In this document: one piece after another, positions 16,133 through 25,777 of the stretch
Layout: each line of letters begins with the position of its first letter
Position numbering within the stretch: position 1 is the stretch's first letter
Assembly: GCA_030427485.1 (NCBI GenBank)
Contig: JAUICG010000017.1
Span: 1-64,000, forward strand
DNA: 64,000 nt
Source: Gammaproteobacteria bacterium
GTDB taxonomy: Bacteria; Pseudomonadota; Gammaproteobacteria; Pseudomonadales; Halieaceae
Direction of reading: 5' to 3'
Translations under genes and position numbers: made by a program
The notes under the pieces: generated by a model
The model's database searches: none
What the model saw: only the letters and a program-made list of their open reading frames with translations
What the model was told of the DNA's origin: nothing

Positions 16133-19100
16133 CTACTTGACAACGTCGGTCCAACTCATACGGCCGGGTTCATAGGAGGGGCCCTCGGTGAGCGCGCCAT
16201 CGCCGCCATCGCCGCGCAGGCCGGCGCCGGTGCTGCCGCCGGGGACGACAACCGGCGGCTGGTCAATCGGCAGCGGTGGAAGACCGATGGCGGAATCCAG
16301 TCGCTTGCGGGTGTAGTCCGCGCTGATGTCGAGTATGGTCTTGAGCAGCGTCCACTCGGCATTGCAACTGGACCCGGAGACGTCACATCCCTGGAGTCGC
16401 AGTGCTTCCACCGCCGCGGCGAGGGAATCGACATTGAAATCGTATCCCAGCGCTTCGAGCGTGGCGGAGATCGGGTTGTTGCTCTGCTCGAAGGCGACAG
16501 CGGCGGCCCAGCCGGGCTCGCCGTAACACGGACGGCCGAGGCCGGCGATATCGGCGAGGGCGCCGAAATGCCAGAACAGGGTGGATTCCCAGATAAGTTC
16601 CGCGTCGTTGCCGGCCAGCAGCCCGCCGACGGTTTCATACTGGTTGTCGTCGTAATCGATGTGGGTATACACCCGCTCGCCTGTTGTCGTGGTCACGAAG
16701 GGCGGCAGGTCATCGGGTAGCTGGACATCGACCATCGAAATCGCCGGATTGACCGGGTTAGTGGTGAAGTGGCTCTTTTTCACCAGTTGCGTGGTGAGGG
16801 CCCCGTTGCGCCAGCGTGACGTGGCAGGCCGGTCGCCATCCGTGCCGCTGACGCATCGCGGCTGGGTGGGATGCAGGCCGCCGTCGAGAATGGCGCGGTC
16901 GTCGAAATTGTGGCTGATGCTGCGGCCGGCGGTCTTGAGTGCGTTCCAGGTAAACACCAGCGATTGGCAATCACCGTCGCCGTCACCGTCGCTGACACAC
17001 ACGCCGTCGAGATAATAATCACCATCGCCATCACTTTCCTGTGGATACGAATTGGGCACGGTCGGATCCCAGTGCTTCAGTGCGTCGTGAATCCGCCTCT
17101 GGTATTCAACCACGTTCCACTCCCTGCGGTTGTTATTGAAGAAATTGCCAATGACCAGCGTGCTGCCTGGCGACAAATCCGCATTGGCGAGCAGTACGAT
17201 AAACTCTTCATTGCCATTGATGCCGCTGCCCGTTGGGGGGTTGGCCGGTGCGCCACTGCCGTTGGAGTCGATCTCGACCTGGTTAAGCACGCTTTTGTCC
17301 GGGTCGATGATCGATGTGTTGGGCCGGTTCACGGGCCAGTACAGGTTGAAAAAGTCGACATAGACCTGTCGCCGCTTGCTGTCGAAGGCGTCGGTATCCG
17401 CAGTGGCCGCGCCGCCCGGCGGAACGTCCCCGCGGTAGGTCTGTACATCGATATGCCCGCCGAGGAAGCCGTTTTCGCAGATATCCCGTCCTCCACAGGG
17501 CACATCCGGCACGATCGGCGGCTGCAGATAATTGATGAACAGGGTATCGAAGCCAGGGGCGAGATACGCGATGGTGACCTGCGACATGATACCGCTGGCC
17601 TGCTGCCACATCATCGGGACATGCCACTCCGTTGTGTCCACGCCCGGGTCGTCGTCATACAGGTCGGCGACGTTCAGTTCCCTGTCCACATTCAGATCGA
17701 AGATCGGCGCTGCGGGCGGGTTGGGCCCGCCATCGCTGAGCAGCGCTTCCACCAGCCAGTTTTCTCCCTGCTCGCTGGCGCTGGGTTTAAAAACCGTCGC
17801 CGCCACCCGGTTCGCCCGCACCTGTACCGGTTGCAGCACGCGGAAACCTTCCGGGAAATCGACTTTCCAGCCATGATCCGTCGTCCAGTCCGGGTCACCG
17901 GCATCCTCGTTGTAGATTGCGATGGTCTGCGTGGCGGCGCTGCCCTCGCTGTCCGTGTAGTTGTAGGTTTTGGGCCCGTCCCAGGTCTGCGTCAACAGGG
18001 ACTGGTCGTTGGCATCGGGCGGGGTATTCCCCGAATCCCAGATGCCGTACAGCGACTGTATCGAGATGTCATTGACGTCGGAGGCGGTAATCAAGCGGCC
18101 GGTGGCAAAGTACAGCATGTAGCCGTTCAGCGGGTGACGCGTGATCTGCGGCGCGTGCATGATCGCCTGGTTGCCGGCGCCCGGATGCAGCGGGCGGCCG
18201 TAGGCTTCGAACCACTCATCGGGTTCGGTATTGGACAGGTCAAATTTCCACAGATTGCCGTCGATATCCCCGGCATAGGCGTAATCGGCGGTGCCGTTGC
18301 GGTCGGTATCGACCAGGCCGGGCGATGACAGACCGTTGGGGTTATCGGCCGTGCCCGAACCGGTGGAGAGTTTGGTCAGAGCCAGGGTCTCGAGATTGAC
18401 GAGGTACAGCATGGCCACCCCGTTCGTGCTGCTGTAGCCATTGCCGACGACAACATACCAGTCGCCGTCGTTCAGCCTGGCGATCACCGGTCGGCTGAAG
18501 GAGAAACCCAGGTCCGCATCCGCGCTGGCGTCGAACTCAAACAGTACCTTCTTGTTACTGCCGGTATTCGCCGTTTCGCTCGAGAGGTTCGGGTCGGTGA
18601 TGTCGAGGCCGAAGAAGCCCTTGCCGCCGGCCCCCAGCGAACCGACCAGCAGCGTATGCCAGGCACCGTCGAAATACGCGTCGCGCACGCTCAGTTCGCC
18701 GTCGACAAAATACCGGTGGCTGTAAGGGCGCGCGGTGAGCGTGGCCAGGCTGCCCATCAGCATCGAGGGTATATAGGCATACACCTCGTTGCCGTTGGCG
18801 GCATCGAATACATGCAGCATGCCGTCGTTGGCGCCCACGTAAACGCGGGGCGCGCGCTCTAGCCTTCCCGCCGCCCATTCGGCGTAATCATTCTCTGTCC
18901 GGGCACCGTTGGGCGCGCCGACGTAGACCGGTTTGGAATGAATGATATCACCGAGAATTGAGGTGCGCGGGCGCAGGCGCACGCCGTCGGGATACTCATT
19001 GCTGCGCTCGCCGCGCACGTAGTTCAGTATCGTGGAGGCGCCGTCCTCCGCAGCGGGGTCGAGCAGCGCCTTGTTGGCGGCGCCGATGCCGTCGTCGGTA

Positions 19101-19501
19101 AAGCGAAACGGCACCTGCGAAATGCCGTTGAAAGTGATGATTTTGCGCCCGGCATCCCAATACGTGCTCGCATCTTGCGCGGCGAAGCTCAGCAGCGCAG
19201 ACCAGTTGGACCCGCTGTTGGTGGGTGAGGGCGAGCCGAAGCGGACACTGGTGCTCAAGGCGCCGGTATCGGTGACCGTGTATTCCACGAGATCGCCCTG
19301 CCAACTGCCGTTTTCAAACCAGGGTCGGTAGCCCCTGGTGGCATTGCCGCGCAGGTCGCTGTTGGACAGCACGGTGGGCGCTATCGAGCCCAGCGGCTGC
19401 TCAATCGGCGCAAATAACCTTTCTGCACTGAAGCCCTGCAGGGAGACAGCCATGGCCAGCGTGGCCAGGCCTGCGCGTGCTGCTGTTGTCGAGAAAGTCA
19501 T
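16133..19501 (-). CDS. pilY1: PilY1-type pilus tip protein with atypical C-terminal extension
   Basis: PilY1 proteins sit at the type IV pilus tip or surface and control retraction, adhesion and surface sensing. From the ATG at 19501 (AGGAG Shine-Dalgarno) the protein is 1122 residues with a signal peptide ending FSAERLF. The conserved beta-propeller follows directly: SKPVYVGAPNG, RVYVGANDGMLHVFDAANG, LVGSLGAGGKGFFGLDITDP. The calcium loop DTDRNGTADYAYAGD is intact. The N-terminal von Willebrand-like domain found in Pseudomonas PilY1 is absent. Instead about 550 residues follow the propeller, with Asp-rich DSDGDGDYYLDG and SDGDGDGDC repeats that look calcium-binding. The stop overlaps the ribosome-entry region of pilE. 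Confidence 0.88.
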   Translation of the reverse strand: MTFSTTAARAGLATLAMAVSLQGFSAERLFAPIEQPLGSIAPTVLSNSDLRGNATRGYRPWFENGSWQGDLVEYTVTDTGALSTSVRFGSPSPTNSGSNWSALLSFAAQDASTYWDAGRKIITFNGISQVPFRFTDDGIGAANKALLDPAAEDGASTILNYVRGERSNEYPDGVRLRPRTSILGDIIHSKPVYVGAPNGARTENDYAEWAAGRLERAPRVYVGANDGMLHVFDAANGNEVYAYIPSMLMGSLATLTARPYSHRYFVDGELSVRDAYFDGAWHTLLVGSLGAGGKGFFGLDITDPNLSSETANTGSNKKVLFEFDASADADLGFSFSRPVIARLNDGDWYVVVGNGYSSTNGVAMLYLVNLETLALTKLSTGSGTADNPNGLSSPGLVDTDRNGTADYAYAGDIDGNLWKFDLSNTEPDEWFEAYGRPLHPGAGNQAIMHAPQITRHPLNGYMLYFATGRLITASDVNDISIQSLYGIWDSGNTPPDANDQSLLTQTWDGPKTYNYTDSEGSAATQTIAIYNEDAGDPDWTTDHGWKVDFPEGFRVLQPVQVRANRVAATVFKPSASEQGENWLVEALLSDGGPNPPAAPIFDLNVDRELNVADLYDDDPGVDTTEWHVPMMWQQASGIMSQVTIAYLAPGFDTLFINYLQPPIVPDVPCGGRDICENGFLGGHIDVQTYRGDVPPGGAATADTDAFDSKRRQVYVDFFNLYWPVNRPNTSIIDPDKSVLNQVEIDSNGSGAPANPPTGSGINGNEEFIVLLANADLSPGSTLVIGNFFNNNRREWNVVEYQRRIHDALKHWDPTVPNSYPQESDGDGDYYLDGVCVSDGDGDGDCQSLVFTWNALKTAGRSISHNFDDRAILDGGLHPTQPRCVSGTDGDRPATSRWRNGALTTQLVKKSHFTTNPVNPAISMVDVQLPDDLPPFVTTTTGERVYTHIDYDDNQYETVGGLLAGNDAELIWESTLFWHFGALADIAGLGRPCYGEPGWAAAVAFEQSNNPISATLEALGYDFNVDSLAAAVEALRLQGCDVSGSSCNAEWTLLKTILDISADYTRKRLDSAIGLPPLPIDQPPVVVPGGSTGAGLRGDGGDGALTEGPSYEPGRMSWTDVVK

Positions 19502-19523
19502 CGCTACATTCTCCTGGCGCCGT

Positions 19524-20069
19524 CTAGGGCGCCATTGGGTTGTACAACTTCGTATAGATCGATTCAATGATGCGCACGGCTTTGCCGTCGTTTTCACTGC
19601 GGCTGGTGATTCGGTAGGCGTTAACCTTGTCGCCGGCTATCGCGTCGCCGCCATCGTTCAGGGCACTGCCGGGCAGTGTCACCAGCCCCTCGTACTCCAC
19701 GATGAACTCGTCGTGCTCGCCCAGTTCACTGACTTCCGCCGCCCCGAGGCTGAGGTATCCCGACCAGTCGGTTTCGGAGGTTACCGGCTTGTCTTCGTCC
19801 TCCGCCAGATAGTGGCCGTCGACGAGGTCGTCAAACGCGCCCACCGTATCTTCCGTGTATCGCTCGGCAACGGAGAGCGCTCGCTCAGCGCCGCGCAGCG
19901 CCGCTTCCTCGCGCTGCATCATCCCCGCCATACTGACTTCCAGTCGCGCGCTGTTCATCGCGGAAATACCGATAATGGTCATGATCAGCAGCAGAATCAG
20001 GCTGACGATCAGGGCTGCGCCGCGTTCGGTGCTTCGGGGCCTGTCTGTTCGATCCTGAATCACGGGCAT
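19524..20069 (-). CDS. pilX: Minor pilin PilX
   Basis: A 181-residue PilX-family protein, part of the minor-pilin tip complex that primes pilus assembly with PilV, PilW and FimU. The N-terminus has RGAALIVSLILLLIMTIIGISAM; as usual for PilX, the processed segment begins after RG and lacks the phenylalanine of other pilins. The AMNSARLEVSMAGMMQREEAALRGAERAL stretch is typical of the PilX N-terminal domain. It starts two bases after the pilW stop and ends 22 bp before the pilY1 start, where the pilY1 Shine-Dalgarno sequence lies. Confidence 0.88.
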   Translation of the reverse strand: MPVIQDRTDRPRSTERGAALIVSLILLLIMTIIGISAMNSARLEVSMAGMMQREEAALRGAERALSVAERYTEDTVGAFDDLVDGHYLAEDEDKPVTSETDWSGYLSLGAAEVSELGEHDEFIVEYEGLVTLPGSALNDGGDAIAGDKVNAYRITSRSENDGKAVRIIESIYTKLYNPMAP

Positions 20070-20071
20070 GT

Positions 20072-21064
20072 TCAGTTTCTCAATTGTGTCGTCGTGGTGA
20101 AGACCTGGCGTCTGAACGCCAGGTCCGCGGGTGTGTATGAGGCGTCCGCCAGCGCAAAGGTGCGGTTGATATCAAACCCTGTTTCCGGGCACTCGGACCG
20201 CACCAGTACGGTGATTTCAACCGCCGCCACGCGCGGCCACTCGCCGCTTGCTGACAGCGGCACCTCATCCGCGTCGTAGTAGCGATTGTCTACCAGGTAA
20301 CGCAGCTGCAGGTTCTCGACTCCCGCAAGCAGTTCCTGGGTTTCCGGCAGCCCGTCATCCCCGATAGTTTTACGAAACAGGGCGGGAATCACAATGCCCC
20401 CGCAGGTGCGATCCGTGGCGCCGACAAAGTAGGTGTGGGCCGTCAGGTTATAATCGCGTGCGGAATCATCGTTTACCTCGTTCGCGGTATCATTGACTTC
20501 GCTGCCCAGAAACAGCCTGCCGTCGATCAGGGTTGCGCGCAGGTAGGGCCTGTTGGGGAGCATGTCCGCGACCTCGATGTCCGGGGTGGGGGCGTAGCGC
20601 ACGGTGAGCACATCGCCGCGCAGCCACTCAATTCCGTCCTCGTCCGCGTCCGCGACGCAATCGTACGCGATGGCGCTGCTGTCATCCGGCGCGTTCACGC
20701 CGACAATCGGTTGATTCAGCATCAGCGCCCAGTCACCGGTGTCGGCGACGCAGTTGATCGCGTAGGCGGGTATCTCCCGGGTACCGCTGATCATGTCTGC
20801 CGCGTCCAGCAGATCGATGTTGCCGCCGAGGTAGCCGGCGCGGCGAATATCGGCCGAGAGCAACTGGATTGCGGCGCGCCCGCTGTCCGCGATTCTCGCC
20901 AGAGCCCCGGTGGCGTTGGCGTTTTGTGAATTGGTGACCACCAGTTGCGACAGGCCGGCCATCAGCAGGCTGAGAATCACGACCGTGACCAGCAGTTCCA
21001 TCATGGTCAGTCCGCGTTCGCGGCTGCCTGCAGGGGCGCATGCCTGGCGGACGCGGGCGCTCAT
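20072..21064 (-). CDS. pilW: Minor pilin PilW
   Basis: A 330-residue PilW-family minor pilin. The class III signal reads RERG/LTMMELLVTVVILSLLMAGLSQLVV with Glu at +5. The C-terminal domain carries the PilW-like block NLQLRYLVDNRYYDADEVP near residue 270, followed by WPRVAAVEITVLVRSE. The start at 21064 is favoured because its ATG overlaps the pilV stop as ATGA; the frame extends upstream but has no better start. PilW forms part of the tip complex and works with PilX and PilY1. Confidence 0.88.
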   Translation of the reverse strand: MSARVRQACAPAGSRERGLTMMELLVTVVILSLLMAGLSQLVVTNSQNANATGALARIADSGRAAIQLLSADIRRAGYLGGNIDLLDAADMISGTREIPAYAINCVADTGDWALMLNQPIVGVNAPDDSSAIAYDCVADADEDGIEWLRGDVLTVRYAPTPDIEVADMLPNRPYLRATLIDGRLFLGSEVNDTANEVNDDSARDYNLTAHTYFVGATDRTCGGIVIPALFRKTIGDDGLPETQELLAGVENLQLRYLVDNRYYDADEVPLSASGEWPRVAAVEITVLVRSECPETGFDINRTFALADASYTPADLAFRRQVFTTTTQLRN

Positions 21065-21648
21065 GGGCAGGGCGCCCCGAGCGCGTCCAGGCAGCCGAGG
21101 TTGAGTGCGTAGCCGTAGCAATCCAGGTCATCATCGGGATCCTGGACGTCACCCGGATCAAGCGCGTCGCAGGCCTCACCGGTGGCGAGATCCAGGCTGT
21201 CGTTCCAGCGCACCATAATGATGTACTCGCCGTCTTCGAGGTACACCTCGCCGCTGGCATCGGGCAGCGAACCGGGGCCCTCATCGCGCAGTTCCGCCTG
21301 CCAGTACCAGATGTCGTAGGCGGCCAGTTGAGCCGGGGTGCAGGCCGCGCTGCTGCAGTCGGGACTCGGTACCCCGTCGGGTGCATCGTCGTGCAGGTAG
21401 GCGTCGGCGGCGACCTGTCCCTGGTTCGCCAGCATGCGATCCGCCATGTCGCCCGCGAGCATAGCGGCCCTCGAAAAATTCTGCGAACTCTGCAGTTGCT
21501 TGTAGGTCGACGTCTGCAAACCGATGATGCCCATCACGCCGATCGCCAGTACCACCAGCGATATCATCACTTCCAGCAGCGTGAAGCCGGGTGCCGGGCG
21601 CGGGGCGGCGACCGGGGCCGAGGGAGCACCTGCTACTCGCCCTGGCAT
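21061..21648 (-). CDS. pilV: Minor pilin PilV
   Basis: A 195-residue PilV-family pilin. The class III signal has an unusually long proline- and alanine-rich leader before PG/FTLLEVMISLVVLAIGVMGIIGLQ, with Glu at +5. The conserved SRAAMLAGDMADRMLANQ block follows, diagnostic for PilV. Cysteine pairs in the C-terminal half (CSSAACTPAQ, CYGYALNLGCLDALGAPC) suggest disulphide-bonded loops. The start overlaps the end of fimT by 16 bp and the stop overlaps the pilW start by 4 bp, so expression is probably coupled. Confidence 0.88.
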   Translation of the reverse strand: MPGRVAGAPSAPVAAPRPAPGFTLLEVMISLVVLAIGVMGIIGLQTSTYKQLQSSQNFSRAAMLAGDMADRMLANQGQVAADAYLHDDAPDGVPSPDCSSAACTPAQLAAYDIWYWQAELRDEGPGSLPDASGEVYLEDGEYIIMVRWNDSLDLATGEACDALDPGDVQDPDDDLDCYGYALNLGCLDALGAPCP

Positions 21649-22217
21649 TCGTCTTCCTCCACGTCCTCATCCCGCAGTATGCTCGCTTTACCGAGAATGG
21701 ATACGATAAGCACCCGGGCTGTGACACCGTATCTCGCGGCATTGCAGATAAATATCTCGCGCGTCGCGGTCAGGTTGGTGAGGCCATTCGGCTGGTAGGT
21801 GACGCTGTTTTCCAGTGTGCCTGTACCAGTCCTGGAGCTGCGCGCAGTCACATTTTCGGCCAGTGGGGGGCGGATTTGTAGCACCTCCTCACCAGCGTCC
21901 AGGCTGCCGTCGCCATCGGTGTCGACGAAAGTAAACCAGCCGCCCTCCCACTGGCCGTTGGCAACGCACTCAAGAGCGCTCTCATCCGGCGCATTGTTAC
22001 TGATGCAGACCGTCACCGGATAGTTGCGGCCAATGGCCTCTGATTTGGCGGACATCATAGTGCCCAGCAGGTCGGTGGCCGCCGCCGACATGCGGCTATT
22101 CTGGACCTGGGTTCTGAACATGGGGATTGCGACTATCAACAATGTACTGGCAATTGCGAGCACTGCCATCAGTTCAATCAGGGTATAGCCTGTTGCATGC
22201 CTTTTGCATGTTGCCAT
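21633..22217 (-). CDS. fimT: GspH/FimT-family minor pilin
   Basis: A 194-residue FimT/FimU/GspH pseudopilin, first gene of the minor-pilin operon. The class III signal is TG/YTLIELMAVLAIASTLLIVAIPMF with Glu at +5. The globular domain has SEAIGRNYPVTVC near residue 75 and GGWFTFVDTDGDGSLDAGEEVL near 105, the usual core, including a DxDxDG calcium-type loop. FimT and FimU cannot be told apart with certainty by reading; FimT/FimU proteins act in minor-pilin priming and, for FimT in some species, bind DNA for natural uptake. Upstream is a 293-bp gap where the operon promoter must lie. Confidence 0.85.
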   Translation of the reverse strand: MATCKRHATGYTLIELMAVLAIASTLLIVAIPMFRTQVQNSRMSAAATDLLGTMMSAKSEAIGRNYPVTVCISNNAPDESALECVANGQWEGGWFTFVDTDGDGSLDAGEEVLQIRPPLAENVTARSSRTGTGTLENSVTYQPNGLTNLTATREIFICNAARYGVTARVLIVSILGKASILRDEDVEEDECQGE

Positions 22218-22458
22218 TCATTCCGCCCCAGCCCACATATTGAACCCGTCCGTTTTGTGTGCGCCCGTGTTTCGCAAAAGCGTACAAGCTGCGCTGTACC
22301 GGTAAGTGCAGTCTGCGGGTGCATATCTGTTTTGCAGTATAGTATAGGGCCCTGAGGAGGCATAGTAGCAGGCGGTTGGCTGTGATGTGGGTCGCATTTT
22401 CCCGACAATCCCTGCCAAAACCGCCAGTTTTCTCGACTTATCGACGCGCCTTTTGTTG

Positions 22459-22499
22459 ACAGGCCGGGTCGCTCGCTAGTAGCGCAGTCACCGGCCTGT
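22459..22499 (-). terminator. Hairpin 11 nt after the DUF1080 fusion gene
   Basis: Perfect 9-bp inverted repeat ACAGGCCGG (22459-22467) and CCGGCCTGT (22491-22499) with a 23-nt loop that itself contains CGCT/AGCG. It lies just beyond the stop of the gene ending at 22511. No U tract follows in the transcript direction, so an intrinsic terminator is only possible, not shown. Confidence 0.4.
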
Positions 22500-22510
22500 G
22501 ACGGAGAGGA

Positions 22511-25500
22511 CTACAATTCGCGCACGCGAATATTGCGGTACCAGACCGGGTCACCGTGATCCTGCAGCGCGATATAACCGGCTTCGGACTTGCCGTAACC
22601 GGGCATATCCGCAAATTTGCTGGCGGCTACCAGCGCATCCCACTCCGCCGAGCCACGCTCGATGCTGACCACTTTCACGCCGTTCAGCCAGTGCTCGATG
22701 TGGTTGTCCTTTACGCGGATCAGTACGTCATTCCATTCGCCCGGCGGACGAACCGTTTCGGGATCGGCCGCAACCAGGTCGTACAGGTCGCCGGCGCGAT
22801 GGGTGTGTATTTTGCCGTCCTTATGGCCATCGTTGTCCAGCACCTGCATTTCGATACCGGTGCGCCAGGCAACGCTTTCCGTTTCGTCCTCCACGAAATA
22901 GAAGATACCGCTGTTACCACCGGGAGAAATCTTCCACTGCAGGCTCAGTTCGAAGTCGCGAAACTTCTCGCGGAAGTAGATCAGGTCGCCGCTGGCGCCG
23001 CCGAACACGGCACTCTTTATCATCTCCCATGCGGGCAATACGCCGTCCTGAACAAGGGTCAGTTCGCCGTTCTGCACGGTCCACTTTCTCACGTCGTCCT
23101 CGTCACCGCCGACATTGCGCCAGCCGTTCAGGGTCTCGCCGTCGAACAGGTCGCGCCAGCCGTCGCCGGAGGCTGTGCTGTGCATGCTGGCGGTCGGTGC
23201 GGCCGGCGCACCCTTCGGTATGCGATTGAGTGTGTACCAGGCCTCGGCCGTCCACAGGTCGTCGCCGCTCGCCGAGCGCAGGTGGTCAGCGAGGCGCAGG
23301 TAAACCACGTAACCCGGCTTCAATCCGGGAATTCGCAGGCGGATACTGCGGCGATCCGGTGCAACTTCCACCGCTGAGACAGTCAGCGGAGTTTCGTCAT
23401 ACTTGGGCCCACCGTACTGCTCGTTCGGGTAATAGAACCATTGTCTGGCCGTCACATCGGCAGGCGTCAAAGCCAGCCCTTCAGCCAGCGGCTGTGTCAG
23501 TTCGATCACGAAACCGTCGCTCTGCGCTTTTACGGCGAGCATCTCAAAGGCATTGTTGCCCTGCCAGGTCATGCGCTCCAGTCCGTACCAGGATTTTCCG
23601 TACTCACCCCAGTTGGGCGGATTGCCCACTTCACCGAGATAGATGGCGCCATCGGGGCCGCGCGCCATGCGATTGATTCCGCCCTGGAAACCCGCGCTGA
23701 AATGGAAGGCCGCGCCCTGTAAAACTCCGTCCACCTCGTCCAGGAACACGCGCTTGATCCCGCCGTTGTACACATCACCGTGAATCATCTGACCGGCATA
23801 GGGCCCCTCAGTCAGTACCAGCGGCTGGGTGGGTGAGTTGCCTACCTCATCCTGTGGCAGCCATACGACAGGCGGGGTTTCCTCACGCGTCATCACCCCG
23901 TCACCGGGTACCGCACGCGAGCCATAAAAAGCGGCATTCTCGATACGAATGAGTTTGCTGGAGGGCAGCCAGTCACCCTCGTTGTCAGTGACGTAAATCT
24001 CCCCGTCCGGGCCGGTGCCGATGCCGTTGGGGGTGCGAAAGCCGGAGGCATGGACCTCCACGTTCCCATCGCGGTCGGCACGCAGCAGCTTGCCCTGCGT
24101 CGGCAGTTGCTCGGGACAACTGGCGCCGCCGGGCAGCACGCATATCGACAGCAGGAAGTAGAAATCGTCGTCCCTGGGCAGCAGGCCGAAGGCAAAGGAG
24201 TGAAAGTTGCTGCCACTGGGCCAGTCGTAGGAGACAGCGCGATAGCGGTCAATGACGTCGTCACCGTCCGTGTCGACCAGTTCGGTCAGTTCCTGCTTCT
24301 GCAGTACAAAGGTTCGCCCGTCAACAACGGCAAGGCCCAATGGTTCCTGCAGCCCTTCGGCGATCCGCTTGACGCGCTGTTCTGGCGGCGCGTCGGGATC
24401 GAGGAGGAATACAGCGCCGTCACTGTCCCAACTCGCCACCAGCAGCTTGCCATCATCACGGAATGCCAGGCCGCCGACCTTCGGTTCGAAACCCGGTGGC
24501 GCGAGGTTCTCCAGGGAAAACGAGGGGTGGAGTGAGTCCAGTCGGGGCAGCACTTCGTAGCCCCGGGTAGCGGTATACGGCTGGCCATCGCTGTTTGTTG
24601 GCACGTTGAGATTGGCCGCCTGTTCGTCGACGCTCAGGATATACCGGACCGCTTCGGTGGCCTGCGCTTCGGAAAGTTGCGGGTGCGCGGGCATCGGGAC
24701 CGGACCCCATGTGCCCACGCTGCCGTCCAGGACACTTTTAGTGAGTGCCGCGACCACCTCGGGTTGTGTCCGGCCCCGGAACTTTCCAGCGACCTGCGCC
24801 CAGGCCGGCCCGGCGATCTTGTGCCCCTCGGCGTGGCAGCCCAGACAATCGCTGTTGGCGATCACGGATTTTCCCCCGGCGTGCTCAGACGTCTCCCCGG
24901 CGCTGGCGTCGGCGCTCCCGTCGGTTTTATCCGGGATCGGGGTGGCCAGGGACAGCGGAATTGAAAGCGTGCCCTCGGCGAGGTGGCGCTTGCCGTCACC
25001 GCTGCGAAACCCCACCTTGATCTCGGCGGTGGTATCATCCAGCAGCGGCAGCATCTGGGCGGAGAGTTCACCGAACAGTTCGGCGCTTTTATCATCGGCC
25101 GCCGGCATTTCGGATACGCGTTCGAAGTGCCGTGCCAGGCTGCGGGCCGCCGCGGTCTGCTCCAGTTCGGGGCGCTCGGTCATTTCCACGCGGTGGGAGC
25201 CGGCGGTGAGTGCAAAGCGCATCGCCGCGCTATTGCGCCCCGCACTGTATTCATGCCCGAGGTACTGCACGCTCGCCGGCAACTCTTCGCCGTCCACCTC
25301 GAGAAACCACTGAGCACCCGTGGTGTCACGCAGGTACCAGGCACCCTGGCTGGTGGGCTGCGGACCGTGTTTGTAGTCGTAGACCGAACCCTCGAAGAGT
25401 ATGTCGCCTTCCCAGACCTGGTACAGCGATTGCCGCTCGGTGTCATAGGCCGCCCAGATTCCCGGCGCCAGCGCAAACTCCAGTACCCGCGGCCTGCCGT

Positions 25501-25777
25501 CAAGGTTGCCGCGCAGTACCCAGGGCGCATGCCCGCGGCCGGCAACCAGTTCGCGACCGTAGGAGGGGTCGGACACCAGCGAGGGGTCAACGCCGTACAA
25601 CTCGGCTTTTATCGTCGAGACCACCGCGGCCAACCCCTCTCGTTTTCCCAACTCGATCAGGAATGCGATGTCCGACCTGGAGGCGATGCCCTGCTGCATC
25701 GCAATGCCCGCCGCGAGCGCCGCAAGCAAAACCAGAACAACCGGTATCGACAGCAGGAAGATCAGGGTCTTTTTCAT
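22511..25777 (-). CDS. Membrane-anchored cytochrome c / beta-propeller / DUF1080 fusion protein
   Basis: A 1088-residue periplasmic multidomain protein. An N-terminal membrane segment (MKKTLIFLLSIPVVLVLLAALAAG) supports the ATG at 25777. Residues about 30-290 are an unassigned region. A monoheme cytochrome c follows, with CLGCH at 311-315 and the likely Met ligand in VPMPAHPQL. Residues about 420-850 form a propeller with repeated DG.IYV blocks such as NGIGTGPDGEIYVTDNEGDW, related to PQQ-type sugar dehydrogenases. The C-terminal ~220 residues are a DUF1080 (3-keto-disaccharide hydrolase/LamG-like) domain: WRDLFDGETLNGWRNVGGDE through GYIALQDHGDPVWYRNIRVREL. Sugar or glycoside oxidation coupled to hydrolysis is a reasonable inference. 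Confidence 0.82.
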   Translation of the reverse strand: MKKTLIFLLSIPVVLVLLAALAAGIAMQQGIASRSDIAFLIELGKREGLAAVVSTIKAELYGVDPSLVSDPSYGRELVAGRGHAPWVLRGNLDGRPRVLEFALAPGIWAAYDTERQSLYQVWEGDILFEGSVYDYKHGPQPTSQGAWYLRDTTGAQWFLEVDGEELPASVQYLGHEYSAGRNSAAMRFALTAGSHRVEMTERPELEQTAAARSLARHFERVSEMPAADDKSAELFGELSAQMLPLLDDTTAEIKVGFRSGDGKRHLAEGTLSIPLSLATPIPDKTDGSADASAGETSEHAGGKSVIANSDCLGCHAEGHKIAGPAWAQVAGKFRGRTQPEVVAALTKSVLDGSVGTWGPVPMPAHPQLSEAQATEAVRYILSVDEQAANLNVPTNSDGQPYTATRGYEVLPRLDSLHPSFSLENLAPPGFEPKVGGLAFRDDGKLLVASWDSDGAVFLLDPDAPPEQRVKRIAEGLQEPLGLAVVDGRTFVLQKQELTELVDTDGDDVIDRYRAVSYDWPSGSNFHSFAFGLLPRDDDFYFLLSICVLPGGASCPEQLPTQGKLLRADRDGNVEVHASGFRTPNGIGTGPDGEIYVTDNEGDWLPSSKLIRIENAAFYGSRAVPGDGVMTREETPPVVWLPQDEVGNSPTQPLVLTEGPYAGQMIHGDVYNGGIKRVFLDEVDGVLQGAAFHFSAGFQGGINRMARGPDGAIYLGEVGNPPNWGEYGKSWYGLERMTWQGNNAFEMLAVKAQSDGFVIELTQPLAEGLALTPADVTARQWFYYPNEQYGGPKYDETPLTVSAVEVAPDRRSIRLRIPGLKPGYVVYLRLADHLRSASGDDLWTAEAWYTLNRIPKGAPAAPTASMHSTASGDGWRDLFDGETLNGWRNVGGDEDDVRKWTVQNGELTLVQDGVLPAWEMIKSAVFGGASGDLIYFREKFRDFELSLQWKISPGGNSGIFYFVEDETESVAWRTGIEMQVLDNDGHKDGKIHTHRAGDLYDLVAADPETVRPPGEWNDVLIRVKDNHIEHWLNGVKVVSIERGSAEWDALVAASKFADMPGYGKSEAGYIALQDHGDPVWYRNIRVREL

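Noticed and set aside
16871..18328. 485-codon plus-strand frame opposite pilY1
   Set aside because: Antisense to a confidently identified gene; composition is that of a GC-rich shadow.
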